Part shown: positions 24,428 through 33,832 of the stretch, one piece after another
Layout: the number at the start of each line of letters is the position of its first letter
Position numbering within the stretch: the stretch's first letter is position 1
DNA from: Fusobacterium_C necrophorum
GTDB taxonomy: Bacteria > Fusobacteriota > Fusobacteriia > Fusobacteriales > Fusobacteriaceae
Assembly (NCBI RefSeq): GCF_900104395.1
Contig: NZ_FMXX01000008.1
DNA: 64,000 nt
Reading direction: 5' to 3' (one strand)
Notes under the pieces: model-generated
The model's database searches: none
What the model saw: the letters and a program-made list of their open reading frames with translations, nothing else
What the model was told of the DNA's origin: nothing
Translations under genes and position numbers: made by a program

Positions 24428-25570
24428 ATGGAATTCATTAAAATTTTAGAAATTATGATGGCAAAATCCGGTTTTGTTGCATTGACATGGCAAAGCTTAG
24501 TTATGTTCATCATCTCATTTATTTTAATTTATTTAGCCATTGTAAAACAGTTTGAGCCTCTATTGTTATTACCGATTGCATTTGGAGTTTTCTTAACCAA
24601 TTTACCTTTGGCGGATTTGATGAAGGAGGCGGATCCTTGGTACGCTTCCGGAGTATTACGAATTATTTATAATGGTATCAAGAGTAATTTATTCCCTTGT
24701 TTAATTTTTATGGGAATTGGGGCAATGACGGATTTTGGACCTTTGATTGCAAACCCTATCAGTTTGTTATTGGGAGCAGCAGCACAATTTGGGATCTATG
24801 TGACCTTTATGTTTGCAAACTCATTGCCGTTTTTCTCAGCAAAACAAGCTGCAGCAATTGCTATTATTGGAGGAGCGGACGGACCGACTTCTATTTACTT
24901 GGCAAATAATTTGGCACCGGAACTTCTGGCACCGATTGCCGTAGCAGCGTATTCTTATATGGCGTTGATTCCTTTGATTCAACCCCCTATTATGAAATTA
25001 TTGACAACGAAAAAAGAAAGAGCCGTCAAAATGAAGCAATTGAGAAAAATCAGTAAGATAGAAAAAATTGTTTTTCCGGTCGGAACGGTTTTGTTTACCA
25101 CTTTATTATTACCTTCCGTAGCACCTTTATTGGGAATGTTAATGTTAGGAAATATTTTTAAAGAATCGGGAGTCGTTCAAAGATTATCAGATACTGCTCA
25201 GAATGCTTTAATTAACATTGTAACCATTATGTTGGGAGTTACAGTAGGGGCAACAGCAAATGGAGAACTGTTCTTGCGTTTAGAAACGATTGCTATTATC
25301 TTTATGGGATTGTTTGCTTTCTGTATGTCAACGGTAGGAGGAATCTTATTAGGAAAATTATTGTATTTTGTAACCGGTGGAAAGATTAATCCATTGATTG
25401 GATCGGCAGGGGTATCGGCAGTACCTATGGCTGCCAGAGTTGCTCAAACGGTAGGAGCTTCCGAAAATCCAACCAACTTCTTATTGATGCATGCGATGGG
25501 ACCAAACGTAGCGGGAGTTATCGGATCAGCAGTGGCTGCAGGATACTTTATGTTAATTTTTGGAAGATAG
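24428..25570 (+). CDS. gcdB: Glutaconyl-CoA decarboxylase beta subunit (Na+ pump)
   Basis: 380 residues with about nine to eleven membrane segments, the OadB/GcdB family. It decarboxylates carboxybiotin and couples this to Na+ export. Diagnostic stretches: GGADGPTSIYLAN with the Asp used in Na+ binding, and the C-terminal NPLIGSAGVSAVPMAARVAQ region followed by NFLLMHAMGPNVAGVIGSA. RBS TAGGAGGAAG. It follows gcdC by 16 bp. The related oxaloacetate and methylmalonyl-CoA pumps share this subunit; the adjacent gctAB and gcdA identify the glutaconyl-CoA form. Confidence 0.93.
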   Translation: MEFIKILEIMMAKSGFVALTWQSLVMFIISFILIYLAIVKQFEPLLLLPIAFGVFLTNLPLADLMKEADPWYASGVLRIIYNGIKSNLFPCLIFMGIGAMTDFGPLIANPISLLLGAAAQFGIYVTFMFANSLPFFSAKQAAAIAIIGGADGPTSIYLANNLAPELLAPIAVAAYSYMALIPLIQPPIMKLLTTKKERAVKMKQLRKISKIEKIVFPVGTVLFTTLLLPSVAPLLGMLMLGNIFKESGVVQRLSDTAQNALINIVTIMLGVTVGATANGELFLRLETIAIIFMGLFAFCMSTVGGILLGKLLYFVTGGKINPLIGSAGVSAVPMAARVAQTVGASENPTNFLLMHAMGPNVAGVIGSAVAAGYFMLIFGR

Positions 25571-25626
25571 TTCGTACATAATACCATTAAAATCATAAAA
25601 TGAATAAAAATTAGGAGGAGATTACT

Positions 25627-26592
25627 GTGAGTAAAGTAATGTCATTGCATGACGCAATCAAAACTTATGTAAAATCAGGAGATAGTATTTGTATCGGTGG
25701 TTTTACAACAAACAGAAAGCCATATGCAGCAGTATATGAAATTTTAAGACAAGGATTGGGAGATTTTACAGGATATTCCGGTCCGGCAGGTGGAGATTGG
25801 GATATGTTGATCGGAGAAGGAAGGGTAAGAAACTTCATCAACTGTTATATTGCAAACTCAGGGTATACAAATGTATGTAGAAGATTTCGACATGAAGTGG
25901 AAAAAGTTGGAAAAATGAATTTGGAAGATTACTCTCAAGATGTCATTATGTATATGCTTCATGCTTCTTCGTTAGGATTACCATTTTTACCGGTAAAATT
26001 GATGCAAGGATCTGACCTTGTGAATAAATGGGGAATCAGCAAAGAAGTGAGAGAAAAAGATCCTAAATTGCCAAATGACAAATTAGTGGAAATTGAGAAT
26101 CCTTTGGTTCCGGGAGAAAAAGTAGTAGCAGTTCCGGTTCCCAGACTGGATGTGGCACTGATTCATGTCCAAAAAGCATCTATTAATGGAACTTGTTCTA
26201 TCGAAGGAGATGAATTCCATGATATTGATATTGCCATTGCAGCAAAGCATTGTATTGTAACTTGTGAAGAACTGGTAACGGAAGAAGAAATCAGAAAAGA
26301 TCCGAGCAAGAACTCCATTCCGCAATTTTGTGTAGATGCGGTGGTTCATGCACCGTTTGGAGCACATCCATCTCAATGTTATAACTATTATGACTATGAT
26401 GCAGATTTTTATAAAATGTATGACAAAGTGACAAAAACAGAAGAAGATTTCAAAGCCTTCTTACAAGAATGGGTATATAACATTAAAGATAATGACGAAT
26501 ATATCGATAAAGTCGGAGCTAGTAGATTGGCAAAATTACGAGTTGTACCGGGATTCGGATATGCTGCGAAATTAGTGAAGGAGGCAAAATAA
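25627..26592 (+). CDS. gctA: Glutaconate CoA-transferase subunit A
   Basis: Family I CoA-transferase alpha chain, 321 residues (Acidaminococcus GctA is about 320). With GctB it moves CoA from acetyl-CoA to (R)-2-hydroxyglutarate, giving 2-hydroxyglutaryl-CoA. The start is GTG at 25627 after AGGAGGAGATTACT; MSLHDAIKTYVKSGDSICIG and the GGFTTNRKP glycine region are typical. GctB follows after one base, as expected for subunits made in equal amounts. Other family I transferases (acetate, acetoacetate) are shorter and differ. Confidence 0.93.
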   Translation: MSKVMSLHDAIKTYVKSGDSICIGGFTTNRKPYAAVYEILRQGLGDFTGYSGPAGGDWDMLIGEGRVRNFINCYIANSGYTNVCRRFRHEVEKVGKMNLEDYSQDVIMYMLHASSLGLPFLPVKLMQGSDLVNKWGISKEVREKDPKLPNDKLVEIENPLVPGEKVVAVPVPRLDVALIHVQKASINGTCSIEGDEFHDIDIAIAAKHCIVTCEELVTEEEIRKDPSKNSIPQFCVDAVVHAPFGAHPSQCYNYYDYDADFYKMYDKVTKTEEDFKAFLQEWVYNIKDNDEYIDKVGASRLAKLRVVPGFGYAAKLVKEAK

Positions 26593-26593
26593 A

Positions 26594-27391
26594 ATGGCAA
26601 ATTATAAAAATTATACCAATAAGGAAATGCAGGCAATTACTATTGCAAAAGAAATTACAGATGGACAAATCGTAATCGTAGGAACGGGACTTCCTTTGAT
26701 TGGAGCTTCTTTAGCAAAGAGAATTTTTGCTCCAAACTGTAAACTGATTGTGGAAAGCGGACTTATGGATTGCAGTCCGATTGAAGTACCGAGAAGTGTT
26801 GGAGACTGTAGATTAATGGCTCATTGTGGAGTACAATGGCCAAATATTCGTTTCATCGGATTCGAAGCAAATGAATTATTGAATAATAATGATAGAATGA
26901 TTGCTTTTATCGGAGGAGCACAAATCGACCCTTATGGAAACGTAAACTCTACTTGTATCGGGGATTATCATCATCCAAAAACAAGATTTACAGGTTCCGG
27001 AGGAGCAAATGCCATTGCAACGTACTCTAATACCGTCATCATGATGCAACATGAAAAGAGAAGATTTATTGATCAAGTTGACTATGTGACAAGTGTAGGA
27101 TGGGGAGATGGACCCGGAGGAAGAGAAAAATTAGGACTTCCCGGAAATAGAGGACCGATTGCAGTTGTAACGGATAGAGGAGTATTACGATTTGATGAAA
27201 AAACGAAGAGAATGTATCTGGCCGGATACTATCCAAGTTCATCCATTGAAGATATTATTGAAAATACCGGATTTGAAATTGATACTTCCAGAGCTGTTTT
27301 ATTAGAAGCTCCAAGTGAAGAAGTGATTAAAATGATTCGGGAAGAAATTGATCCGGGACAAGCGTTTATTAAAGTACCGGTAGAAGAATAA
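26594..27391 (+). CDS. gctB: Glutaconate CoA-transferase subunit B
   Basis: Catalytic beta chain, 265 residues. The glutamate that forms the CoA thioester intermediate is Glu54 in VESGLMD, the same number as in the Acidaminococcus enzyme. Further family features are the GGAQIDPYGNVNST and TGSGGANAIATYS stretches. AAGGAGG lies inside the end of gctA. Completes the transferase that activates hydroxyglutarate for dehydration. Confidence 0.94.
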   Translation: MANYKNYTNKEMQAITIAKEITDGQIVIVGTGLPLIGASLAKRIFAPNCKLIVESGLMDCSPIEVPRSVGDCRLMAHCGVQWPNIRFIGFEANELLNNNDRMIAFIGGAQIDPYGNVNSTCIGDYHHPKTRFTGSGGANAIATYSNTVIMMQHEKRRFIDQVDYVTSVGWGDGPGGREKLGLPGNRGPIAVVTDRGVLRFDEKTKRMYLAGYYPSSSIEDIIENTGFEIDTSRAVLLEAPSEEVIKMIREEIDPGQAFIKVPVEE

Positions 27392-27411
27392 AAAACGAGA
27401 GGAGAGCATAC

Positions 27412-29169
27412 ATGGGAAACTATTCAATGCCTAATTATTTCCAAAATATGGAACAAATTGGAAAGGAATTAACAAGAGTTGATGAACAAAATGAACAACA
27501 AGTAAGAGAAGTAGAGGATAAAATTGCGAAGTTGATAGAGGAACTTCACGCAGCAGGAACTCCTGATGAAAAAATCGCAGAAAAAGGGCAATTAACGGCC
27601 TTACAAAGAATTGCGGAATTGATAGATGAGGGAACTTGGTGTCCGTTAAACAGTCTTTACAATCCGGAAGATTTTGAAACTGCGACAGGAATTGTCAAAG
27701 GATTGGGAAGAATCAACGGAAAATGGGCTATGATTGTAGCATCTGACAATAAAAAAATTGTAGGAGCTTGGGTACCGGGACAATCCGATAACTTATTAAG
27801 AGCTTCCGATACTGCGAAATGTTTAGGAATTCCTTTGGTATACATTTTAAACTGTAGTGGAGTAAAGTTGGACGAACAAGAAAAAGTATATGCCAATAGA
27901 AGAGGAGGAGGAACTCCTTTCTATCGAAATGCGGACTTGCAACAAGCCGGAATTCCGGTTATTGTTGGAATTTATGGAACAAACCCTGCAGGAGGAGGAT
28001 ATCATAGTATCAGTCCTACTATCTTAATTGCTCATAAAGATGCCAATATGGCAGTGGGAGGAGCAGGAATTGTAGGAGGAATGAATCCGAAAGGATATAT
28101 TGATCAAGAGGGAGCGGAACAAATCATTGAAGCAACTGCAAAAGCAAAAGGAGTAGACGTTCCGGGAACGGTTTCCATTCACTATGATCAAACGGGATTC
28201 TTCCGAGAAGTATATGCAGAAGAAGTCGGAGTTTTGGATGCGATTCGATATTATATGGATTGTTTGCCATCTTATAACTTAGAATTTTTCCGAGTGGATG
28301 AACCGATGGAACCGGCTTTGGATCCAAATGATTTATATTCTATTTTACCGATGAATCAAAAGAAAGTATATAATATTTATGATATTATAGGAAGATTAGT
28401 GGACAACAGTGAATTCAGCGAATACAAAAAAGGATATGGACCGGAAATTGTAACCGGACTTGCAAAAGTTGACGGATTGTTGGTAGGAATTGTTGCAAAC
28501 TTCCAAGGATTATTGATGAAATATCCTGAATACAAAGAAAATGCAATTGGAATCGGTGGAAAATTATATCGACAAGGTCTTGTAAAAATGAATGAATTTG
28601 TCACTCTTTGCTCACGAGATAAATTACCTATTGTCTGGTTACAAGATACTACCGGAATTGACGTGGGAAATGATGCAGAAAAAGCGGAATTATTAGGATT
28701 GGGACAATCTTTAATCTATTCTATTCAAAATTCAAAAGTTCCTCAAATGGAAGTGACTTTAAGAAAAGGAACCGCAGCGGCTCACTATGTATTGGGAGGA
28801 CCTCAAGGAAATGATACCAATGCCTTCTCTTTAGGAACGGCGGCAACAGAAATTAACGTAATGAATGGAGAAACTGCGGCAACTGCAATGTATTCAAGAA
28901 GATTGGTGAAAGATAAAAAAGCCGGAAAAGATTTAACTCCGACTATTGAAAAAATGAATAAACTAATCAACGAATATAAAGAAAAATCAACTCCGGAATA
29001 TTGTGCAAAAACAGGAATGGTAGATGAAATTGTTAATCTTTATGATATTAGAACTTACATGATTGCCTTCGTAAACTCTGTATATCAAAATCCGAAAGCA
29101 ATCTGTGCTTTCCATCAAATGCTTCTACCAAGAGCTATCAGAGAATTTAATACTTATACAAAAAAATAA
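27412..29169 (+). CDS. gcdA: Glutaconyl-CoA decarboxylase alpha subunit (carboxytransferase)
   Basis: 585 residues, against about 587 in Acidaminococcus GcdA. It transfers the carboxyl of glutaconyl-CoA to biotin on GcdC, giving crotonyl-CoA. Two crotonase-fold halves are visible, the N-half with LNCSGVKLDEQEKV and GTNPAGGGYHSISPT, the C-half with VANFQG, QDTTGIDVGNDAEK and AAAHYVLGG. RBS GAGAGGAGAGC. Found between gctB and a gltS paralogue; its partner subunits lie upstream in the same run, unlike Acidaminococcus where they are elsewhere. Confidence 0.94.
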   Translation: MGNYSMPNYFQNMEQIGKELTRVDEQNEQQVREVEDKIAKLIEELHAAGTPDEKIAEKGQLTALQRIAELIDEGTWCPLNSLYNPEDFETATGIVKGLGRINGKWAMIVASDNKKIVGAWVPGQSDNLLRASDTAKCLGIPLVYILNCSGVKLDEQEKVYANRRGGGTPFYRNADLQQAGIPVIVGIYGTNPAGGGYHSISPTILIAHKDANMAVGGAGIVGGMNPKGYIDQEGAEQIIEATAKAKGVDVPGTVSIHYDQTGFFREVYAEEVGVLDAIRYYMDCLPSYNLEFFRVDEPMEPALDPNDLYSILPMNQKKVYNIYDIIGRLVDNSEFSEYKKGYGPEIVTGLAKVDGLLVGIVANFQGLLMKYPEYKENAIGIGGKLYRQGLVKMNEFVTLCSRDKLPIVWLQDTTGIDVGNDAEKAELLGLGQSLIYSIQNSKVPQMEVTLRKGTAAAHYVLGGPQGNDTNAFSLGTAATEINVMNGETAATAMYSRRLVKDKKAGKDLTPTIEKMNKLINEYKEKSTPEYCAKTGMVDEIVNLYDIRTYMIAFVNSVYQNPKAICAFHQMLLPRAIREFNTYTKK

Positions 29170-29191
29170 TAAACAATAGGAAAGGGAGCTT

Positions 29192-30430
29192 ATGAACAGA
29201 ATCGTTTTAGAATTAGGTATGTTTGAAACATTGTCGTTAGCAGTATTGGCTATTTATTTTGGAGAATTTTTGAGAAAACAATTTCCTGTTCTGAAAAAAT
29301 ATTGTTTACCTGCCTCTGTTGTGGGGGGAACGGTATTTGCTATTATTTCTATGGGATTGTATTATGCGAATCTCTATGAGTTGAGTTTTGAATTTAAAGC
29401 TGTCAATTCATTATTTTATTGTATTTTCTTCGCTGCAAGTGGAGCGGCAGCAAGTTTATCTCTTTTGAAAAAGGGAGGAAAACTTGTTGTGATTTTTGCA
29501 ATTCTTGCCGCAATATTGGCAGCAGGGCAAAATGCTTTGGCATTATTTATCGGAAAATTGATGAATGTCAATCCGTTGATTTCCATGATGACCGGAAGTA
29601 TTCCCATGACAGGAGGTCATGGGAATGCAGCGGCTTTTGCTCCGATTGCAGTCGAAGCGGGAGCAAGTGCGGCAATGGAGGTGGCAATTGCATCAGCAAC
29701 TTTCGGATTGATTTCCGGTTGTATTCTAGGAGGACCTTTAGGAAACTTTATTATTAGACGACATCGTTTGGAAGATCCTGCTTTGGATGGAAAAGATGAT
29801 ATTGTCAATATGCAGGAAGGAACAGGAACGTCTTCTGTAATGGCAGTGGATAAAAATAGTGTGGTGAATGCCATGTTTTTAATGTGCATTGCCTTAGGAA
29901 TCGGACAAATTGTTACTTTAGTACTAAAAAAATATGGAGTTAGTTTTCCTATTCATGTAAGCTGTATGTTGGGAGGAATTTTAATTCGATTATTTTATGA
30001 TAGAAAAAAAGGAAATCATGATGTTTTGTATGAAGCAATTGATACGGTTGGAGAATTTTCTTTAGGATTGTTTGTTTCTATGTCGATTATTACCATGAAG
30101 TTATGGCAATTATCAGATTTAGGAGGACCTCTATTTGTGTTGTTAATTTCTCAAGTTATATTTATCGTTGTATTCTGTTATTTATTGACATTCAATTTAC
30201 TAGGAAGAGATTACGATGCAGCAGTAATGGCAGTAGGACATTCCGGATTTGGATTAGGAGCAGTACCGGTTTCTATGACAACGATGCAAACAGTTTGTCG
30301 AAAATATCGATATTCTAAATTAGCATTTTTCGTAGTACCTGTTATTGGAGGATTTATCAGCAATATTAGTAATGCAATTATCATTACCAAATTCTTGAAT
30401 ATCGCCAAAGCGATGGTTGGTATCGGATAA
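29192..30430 (+). CDS. gltS: Second GltS-type sodium/glutamate symporter
   Basis: 412 residues, ten to twelve membrane segments, same family as the protein at 18692. It keeps both family loops: GSIPMTGGHGNAAAFAP and GRDYDAAVMAVGHSGFGLGAVP. It differs from the first copy at several loop positions (NAAAFAP for TSGAFGP; SGFGLGAVP for CGFGMGATP), so affinity or substrate may differ. Inserted between gcdA and hgdC, so uptake is made together with the catabolic enzymes. RBS AAAGGGAGC. Confidence 0.9.
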   Translation: MNRIVLELGMFETLSLAVLAIYFGEFLRKQFPVLKKYCLPASVVGGTVFAIISMGLYYANLYELSFEFKAVNSLFYCIFFAASGAAASLSLLKKGGKLVVIFAILAAILAAGQNALALFIGKLMNVNPLISMMTGSIPMTGGHGNAAAFAPIAVEAGASAAMEVAIASATFGLISGCILGGPLGNFIIRRHRLEDPALDGKDDIVNMQEGTGTSSVMAVDKNSVVNAMFLMCIALGIGQIVTLVLKKYGVSFPIHVSCMLGGILIRLFYDRKKGNHDVLYEAIDTVGEFSLGLFVSMSIITMKLWQLSDLGGPLFVLLISQVIFIVVFCYLLTFNLLGRDYDAAVMAVGHSGFGLGAVPVSMTTMQTVCRKYRYSKLAFFVVPVIGGFISNISNAIIITKFLNIAKAMVGIG

Positions 30431-30458
30431 GAATAGTAAAGAGAGAAAGGATGGGAAT

Positions 30459-31253
30459 ATGAGTAAGTATACTATGGGAGTTGATGTAGGTTCGACCGCA
30501 TCGAAATGTGTTATTATAAAAGATGGGAAAGAAATTGTAGCAAAATCAGTAATTTCAGTAGGTACCGGTACAAGTGGACCTGCAAGAGCTATCAAACAGG
30601 CATTGGAAGAAGTAGGATTAAACTCTATTGCACAGTTGGATGGAGCAGTGGCCACAGGATATGGAAGAAATTCGTTGGAAGAAGTTCCGGTACAAATGTC
30701 GGAATTGTCTTGTCATGCCAAAGGAGCATATTTCTTATTTCCAAAAGTAAGAACTATCATTGATATTGGAGGACAGGATTCCAAGGCATTAAAAGTTGGA
30801 GATAACGGAATGTTGGAAAATTTTGTTATGAATGATAAATGTGCTGCAGGAACAGGAAGATTTTTGGATGTCATTGCCAAAGTTTTGGAAGTAGATTTAA
30901 AAGATTTAGAAAAATTGGATGAGCAATCCAAGTTGGATGTGACGATTAGTTCTACTTGTACTGTATTTGCGGAATCGGAAGTCATTTCTCAATTGGCAAA
31001 GGGAACAAAAATTGAAGATATTGTAAAGGGAATTCACACAGCAATTGCAAGTCGTGTGGGAAGTTTAGCAAAAAGAGTTGGAATCAAAGATCAGGTAGTT
31101 ATGACCGGAGGAGTTGCTTTGAACCAAGGAATGGTGAGAGCATTGGAAAGAAACATAGGATTTAAAATTCATACCAGTGAATATTGTCAATTAAATGGAG
31201 CGATTGGAGCAGCATTGTTTGCATATCAAAAATGTCTGCAAGCAGAAAAATAG
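30459..31253 (+). CDS. hgdC: 2-Hydroxyglutaryl-CoA dehydratase activator (archerase)
   Basis: 264 residues from the ATG at 30459 (AAAGG upstream); an upstream frame extension overlaps gltS and is not needed. Homodimeric ASKHA-fold ATPase that injects one high-energy electron into the dehydratase. GVDVGSTASK and DIGGQDSKA are nucleotide-binding motifs. The subunit-bridging [4Fe-4S] ligands are Cys129 (KCAAGTG) and Cys168 (SSTCTVFAESE), 39 residues apart as in Acidaminococcus. A strong hairpin separates it from hgdA, consistent with the activator being needed in small amounts. Confidence 0.95.
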   Translation: MSKYTMGVDVGSTASKCVIIKDGKEIVAKSVISVGTGTSGPARAIKQALEEVGLNSIAQLDGAVATGYGRNSLEEVPVQMSELSCHAKGAYFLFPKVRTIIDIGGQDSKALKVGDNGMLENFVMNDKCAAGTGRFLDVIAKVLEVDLKDLEKLDEQSKLDVTISSTCTVFAESEVISQLAKGTKIEDIVKGIHTAIASRVGSLAKRVGIKDQVVMTGGVALNQGMVRALERNIGFKIHTSEYCQLNGAIGAALFAYQKCLQAEK

Positions 31254-31257
31254 GAAT

Positions 31258-31306
31258 GATAAGGGTATTGTTCATGAAGAGATGAACAATATCCTATCAG
31301 TTTTTT
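31258..31306 (+). terminator. Hairpin with T-run between hgdC and hgdA
   Basis: Near-perfect stem of ~17 bp (31258-31275 / 31282-31298) with a six-base loop, followed by AG and TTTTTT at 31301-31306. This is terminator-shaped but sits inside an operon, with no promoter visible between it and hgdA. Either partial termination or an RNA processing/stability element. Confidence 0.75.
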
Positions 31307-31330
31307 ATTAGGAAGTAGGAGGAAATTGAA

Positions 31331-32656
31331 ATGGCTGGAAAAGTAGAAAAATTACCGAATAAGACACCAAGACCGATTGAAGGTCATAAACCCGCAGCCG
31401 CTGTTTTAAGAGGGGTTGTAGATAAAGTGTACGCAGGAGCCTGGGAAGCAAAAAGAAGAGGAGAATTGGTTGGTTGGAGTTCTTCTAAATTCCCGATTGA
31501 ATTGGCAAAAGCATTTGATCTAAATGTTGTATATCCAGAAAATCACGCTGCATCAACAGCAGCAAAAAAAGATGGTTTAAGACTATGTCAAGCGGCGGAA
31601 GACATGGGATATGATAATGATATTTGTGGTTATGCAAGAATTAGTTTGGCTTATGCAGCAGGAGAACCTACAGATGCAAGAAGAATGCCTCAACCGGATT
31701 TTGTGCTTTGCTGTAATAATATTTGTAATATGATGACGAAATGGTATGAAAATATTGCCAGAATTCATAATATTCCATTGATTATGGTGGATATTCCTTT
31801 TTCCAATACGGTAGATACTCCCGAAGAAAAAGTGGATTATTTGATTGGACAGTTCGACTATGCTATTAAGCAGTTGGAAGAATTGACAGGAAAGAAATTT
31901 GATGAAAAGAAATTTGAAGATGCCTGTGCAAGAGCAAACAGAACAGCTGCGGCATGGTTGAAAGCTTGTTCTTATATGTCTTACAAGCCGTCTCCTTTGA
32001 GCGGATTTGATTTGTTTAACCATATGGCGGACATCGTGGCAGCAAGATGTGATGAAGAAGCAGCTATCGGATTTGAATTATTGGCTCAAGAATTTGAACA
32101 GTCCATTGCAGAGGGAACTTCCACTTGGGAATATCCGGAAGAACATAGAATTTTATTTGAAGGAATTCCTTGTTGGCCCGGACTAAGACATTTATATGAA
32201 CCGTTGAAAGACAATGGGGTCAATGTAACGGCGGTTGTCTATGCTCCGGCATTCGGATTCCGATACAACAATATTCGAGAAATGGCTGCGGCGTATTGCA
32301 AGGCTCCATGTTCTGTATGTATTGAAACAGGAGTGGAATGGAGAGAAACTATGGCAAAACAAAATGGTATCAGCGGAGCTTTGGTAAATTATAACCGAAG
32401 TTGTAAACCATGGAGCGGAGCTATGCCGGAAATTGAAAGAAGATGGAAAGAAGATTTGGGAATTCCGGTGGTTCACTTTGACGGAGACCAGGCAGATGAA
32501 AGAAACTTCTCTACAGAACAATACAAAACGAGAGTGCAAGGTCTAGTGGAAATCATGGAAGAAAGAAAACAGGAAAGATTGGCAAAAGGCGAAGATGTAT
32601 ATACAAACTTTGAAAATACCAAAGAAACGGATTGGTCAAAACCAACATTAAAATAA
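31331..32656 (+). CDS. hgdA: (R)-2-hydroxyglutaryl-CoA dehydratase alpha subunit
   Basis: 441 residues. With HgdB it forms the [4Fe-4S] dehydratase that converts (R)-2-hydroxyglutaryl-CoA to glutaconyl-CoA by a ketyl radical route after activation by HgdC. Family signs: GWSSSKFPIELAKAF, the CCNNICNMMTKWYEN cysteine cluster region, and the C-terminal VHFDGDQADERNFSTEQ. RBS GGAGGAAATTGAA. Size fits (Acidaminococcus HgdA about 477, Fusobacterium-type shorter); lactoyl- or phenyllactyl-CoA dehydratases are relatives, but the pathway genes fix the substrate. Confidence 0.92.
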   Translation: MAGKVEKLPNKTPRPIEGHKPAAAVLRGVVDKVYAGAWEAKRRGELVGWSSSKFPIELAKAFDLNVVYPENHAASTAAKKDGLRLCQAAEDMGYDNDICGYARISLAYAAGEPTDARRMPQPDFVLCCNNICNMMTKWYENIARIHNIPLIMVDIPFSNTVDTPEEKVDYLIGQFDYAIKQLEELTGKKFDEKKFEDACARANRTAAAWLKACSYMSYKPSPLSGFDLFNHMADIVAARCDEEAAIGFELLAQEFEQSIAEGTSTWEYPEEHRILFEGIPCWPGLRHLYEPLKDNGVNVTAVVYAPAFGFRYNNIREMAAAYCKAPCSVCIETGVEWRETMAKQNGISGALVNYNRSCKPWSGAMPEIERRWKEDLGIPVVHFDGDQADERNFSTEQYKTRVQGLVEIMEERKQERLAKGEDVYTNFENTKETDWSKPTLK

Positions 32657-32667
32657 GGAGGATAAAA

Positions 32668-33816
32668 ATGGAAGAAATCAAAGAATTGTTAGAACAATTT
32701 AAATACTATGCGAATAACCCAAGAAAGCAATTGGATAAATATCTTGCTGAAGGGAAAAAGGCAGTAGGAATTTTCCCATATTATGCTCCTGAAGAAATTG
32801 TGTATGCAGCCGGAGTAGTACCTTTTGGTGTATGGGGAGGTCAAGGACCGATTGAAAGAGCGAAAGAATATTTTCCAACTTTCTATTATTCTATGGCATT
32901 GAGATGTTTGGAAATGGCATTGGACGGAACTTTAGACGGCTTATCCGCTTCTATGGTAACTACCCTAGATGATACTCTAAGACCTTTTTCACAAAATTAT
33001 AAAGTGAGTGCGGGAAGAAAAATTCCTATGATTTTCTTAAATCACGGGCAACATCGAAAAGAAGATTTCGGAAAACAATACAATGCCAGAATTTTTAAGA
33101 AAGCAAAAGAAGAATTGGAAAAAATTTGTGATGTAAAGGTAACGGATGAAAATTTAAAGAAAGCGTTTGAAATATATAATGAAAATAGAAGTGAAAAAAG
33201 AAAATTTATCAAATTAGCTGCTACTCACCCACAAACCGTTAAGGCTTCCGACAGATGTCATGTTTTGAAAAGCTCTTATTTTATGTTAAAAGATGAGCAC
33301 ACAGCTCTTTTGAAGAAATTAAATGAAAAATTGGCTGCTTTGGCAGAAGAAGCATGGGATGGGGTTCGAGTGGTTACCAGTGGAGTGATTACGGATAATC
33401 CGGGATTATTAGAAGTATTTGATGCTTATAAAGTATGCATTGTTGCGGATGACGTAGCTCATGAATCAAGAGCCTTAAAGGTAGATATTGATCTTTCTAT
33501 TGAAGATCCGATGTTAGCTTTGGCAGATCAATTTGCTAGAATGGATGAAGACCCTATTTTGTACGATCCGGATATTTTCAAACGTCCGAAATACGTTGTG
33601 GATTTGGCAAAGGAAAATAATGCGGACGGCTGTCTATTATTTATGATGAATTTCAATGATACCGAAGAAATGGAATATCCTTCTTTGAAACAAGCTTTTG
33701 ATGCAGCAAAGATTCCTTTGATTAAAATGGGATATGATCAACAAATGGTAGACTTTGGACAAGTAAAAACACAATTAGAAACTTTCAATGAAATCGTGCA
33801 ATTAAACAGAATGTGA
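32668..33816 (+). CDS. hgdB: (R)-2-hydroxyglutaryl-CoA dehydratase beta subunit
   Basis: 382 residues from the ATG at 32668 after AAGGAGGATAAAA; a longer frame reaches into hgdA and is not used. Partner of HgdA, same family. Conserved features include GIFPYYAPEEIVYAAGVVPF, the short SMALRCLEMALDGTLDG helix with its cysteine, and DDVAHESRAL. FMMNFNDTEEMEYP replaces the KFCDPEE-type motif of some relatives, but the Asp-Thr-Glu-Glu part is kept. Eleven bases between hgdA stop and hgdB ATG. A small LRR gene follows after 16 bp. Confidence 0.93.
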   Translation: MEEIKELLEQFKYYANNPRKQLDKYLAEGKKAVGIFPYYAPEEIVYAAGVVPFGVWGGQGPIERAKEYFPTFYYSMALRCLEMALDGTLDGLSASMVTTLDDTLRPFSQNYKVSAGRKIPMIFLNHGQHRKEDFGKQYNARIFKKAKEELEKICDVKVTDENLKKAFEIYNENRSEKRKFIKLAATHPQTVKASDRCHVLKSSYFMLKDEHTALLKKLNEKLAALAEEAWDGVRVVTSGVITDNPGLLEVFDAYKVCIVADDVAHESRALKVDIDLSIEDPMLALADQFARMDEDPILYDPDIFKRPKYVVDLAKENNADGCLLFMMNFNDTEEMEYPSLKQAFDAAKIPLIKMGYDQQMVDFGQVKTQLETFNEIVQLNRM

Positions 33817-33832
33817 TAAGGGGGTTGAAGAA

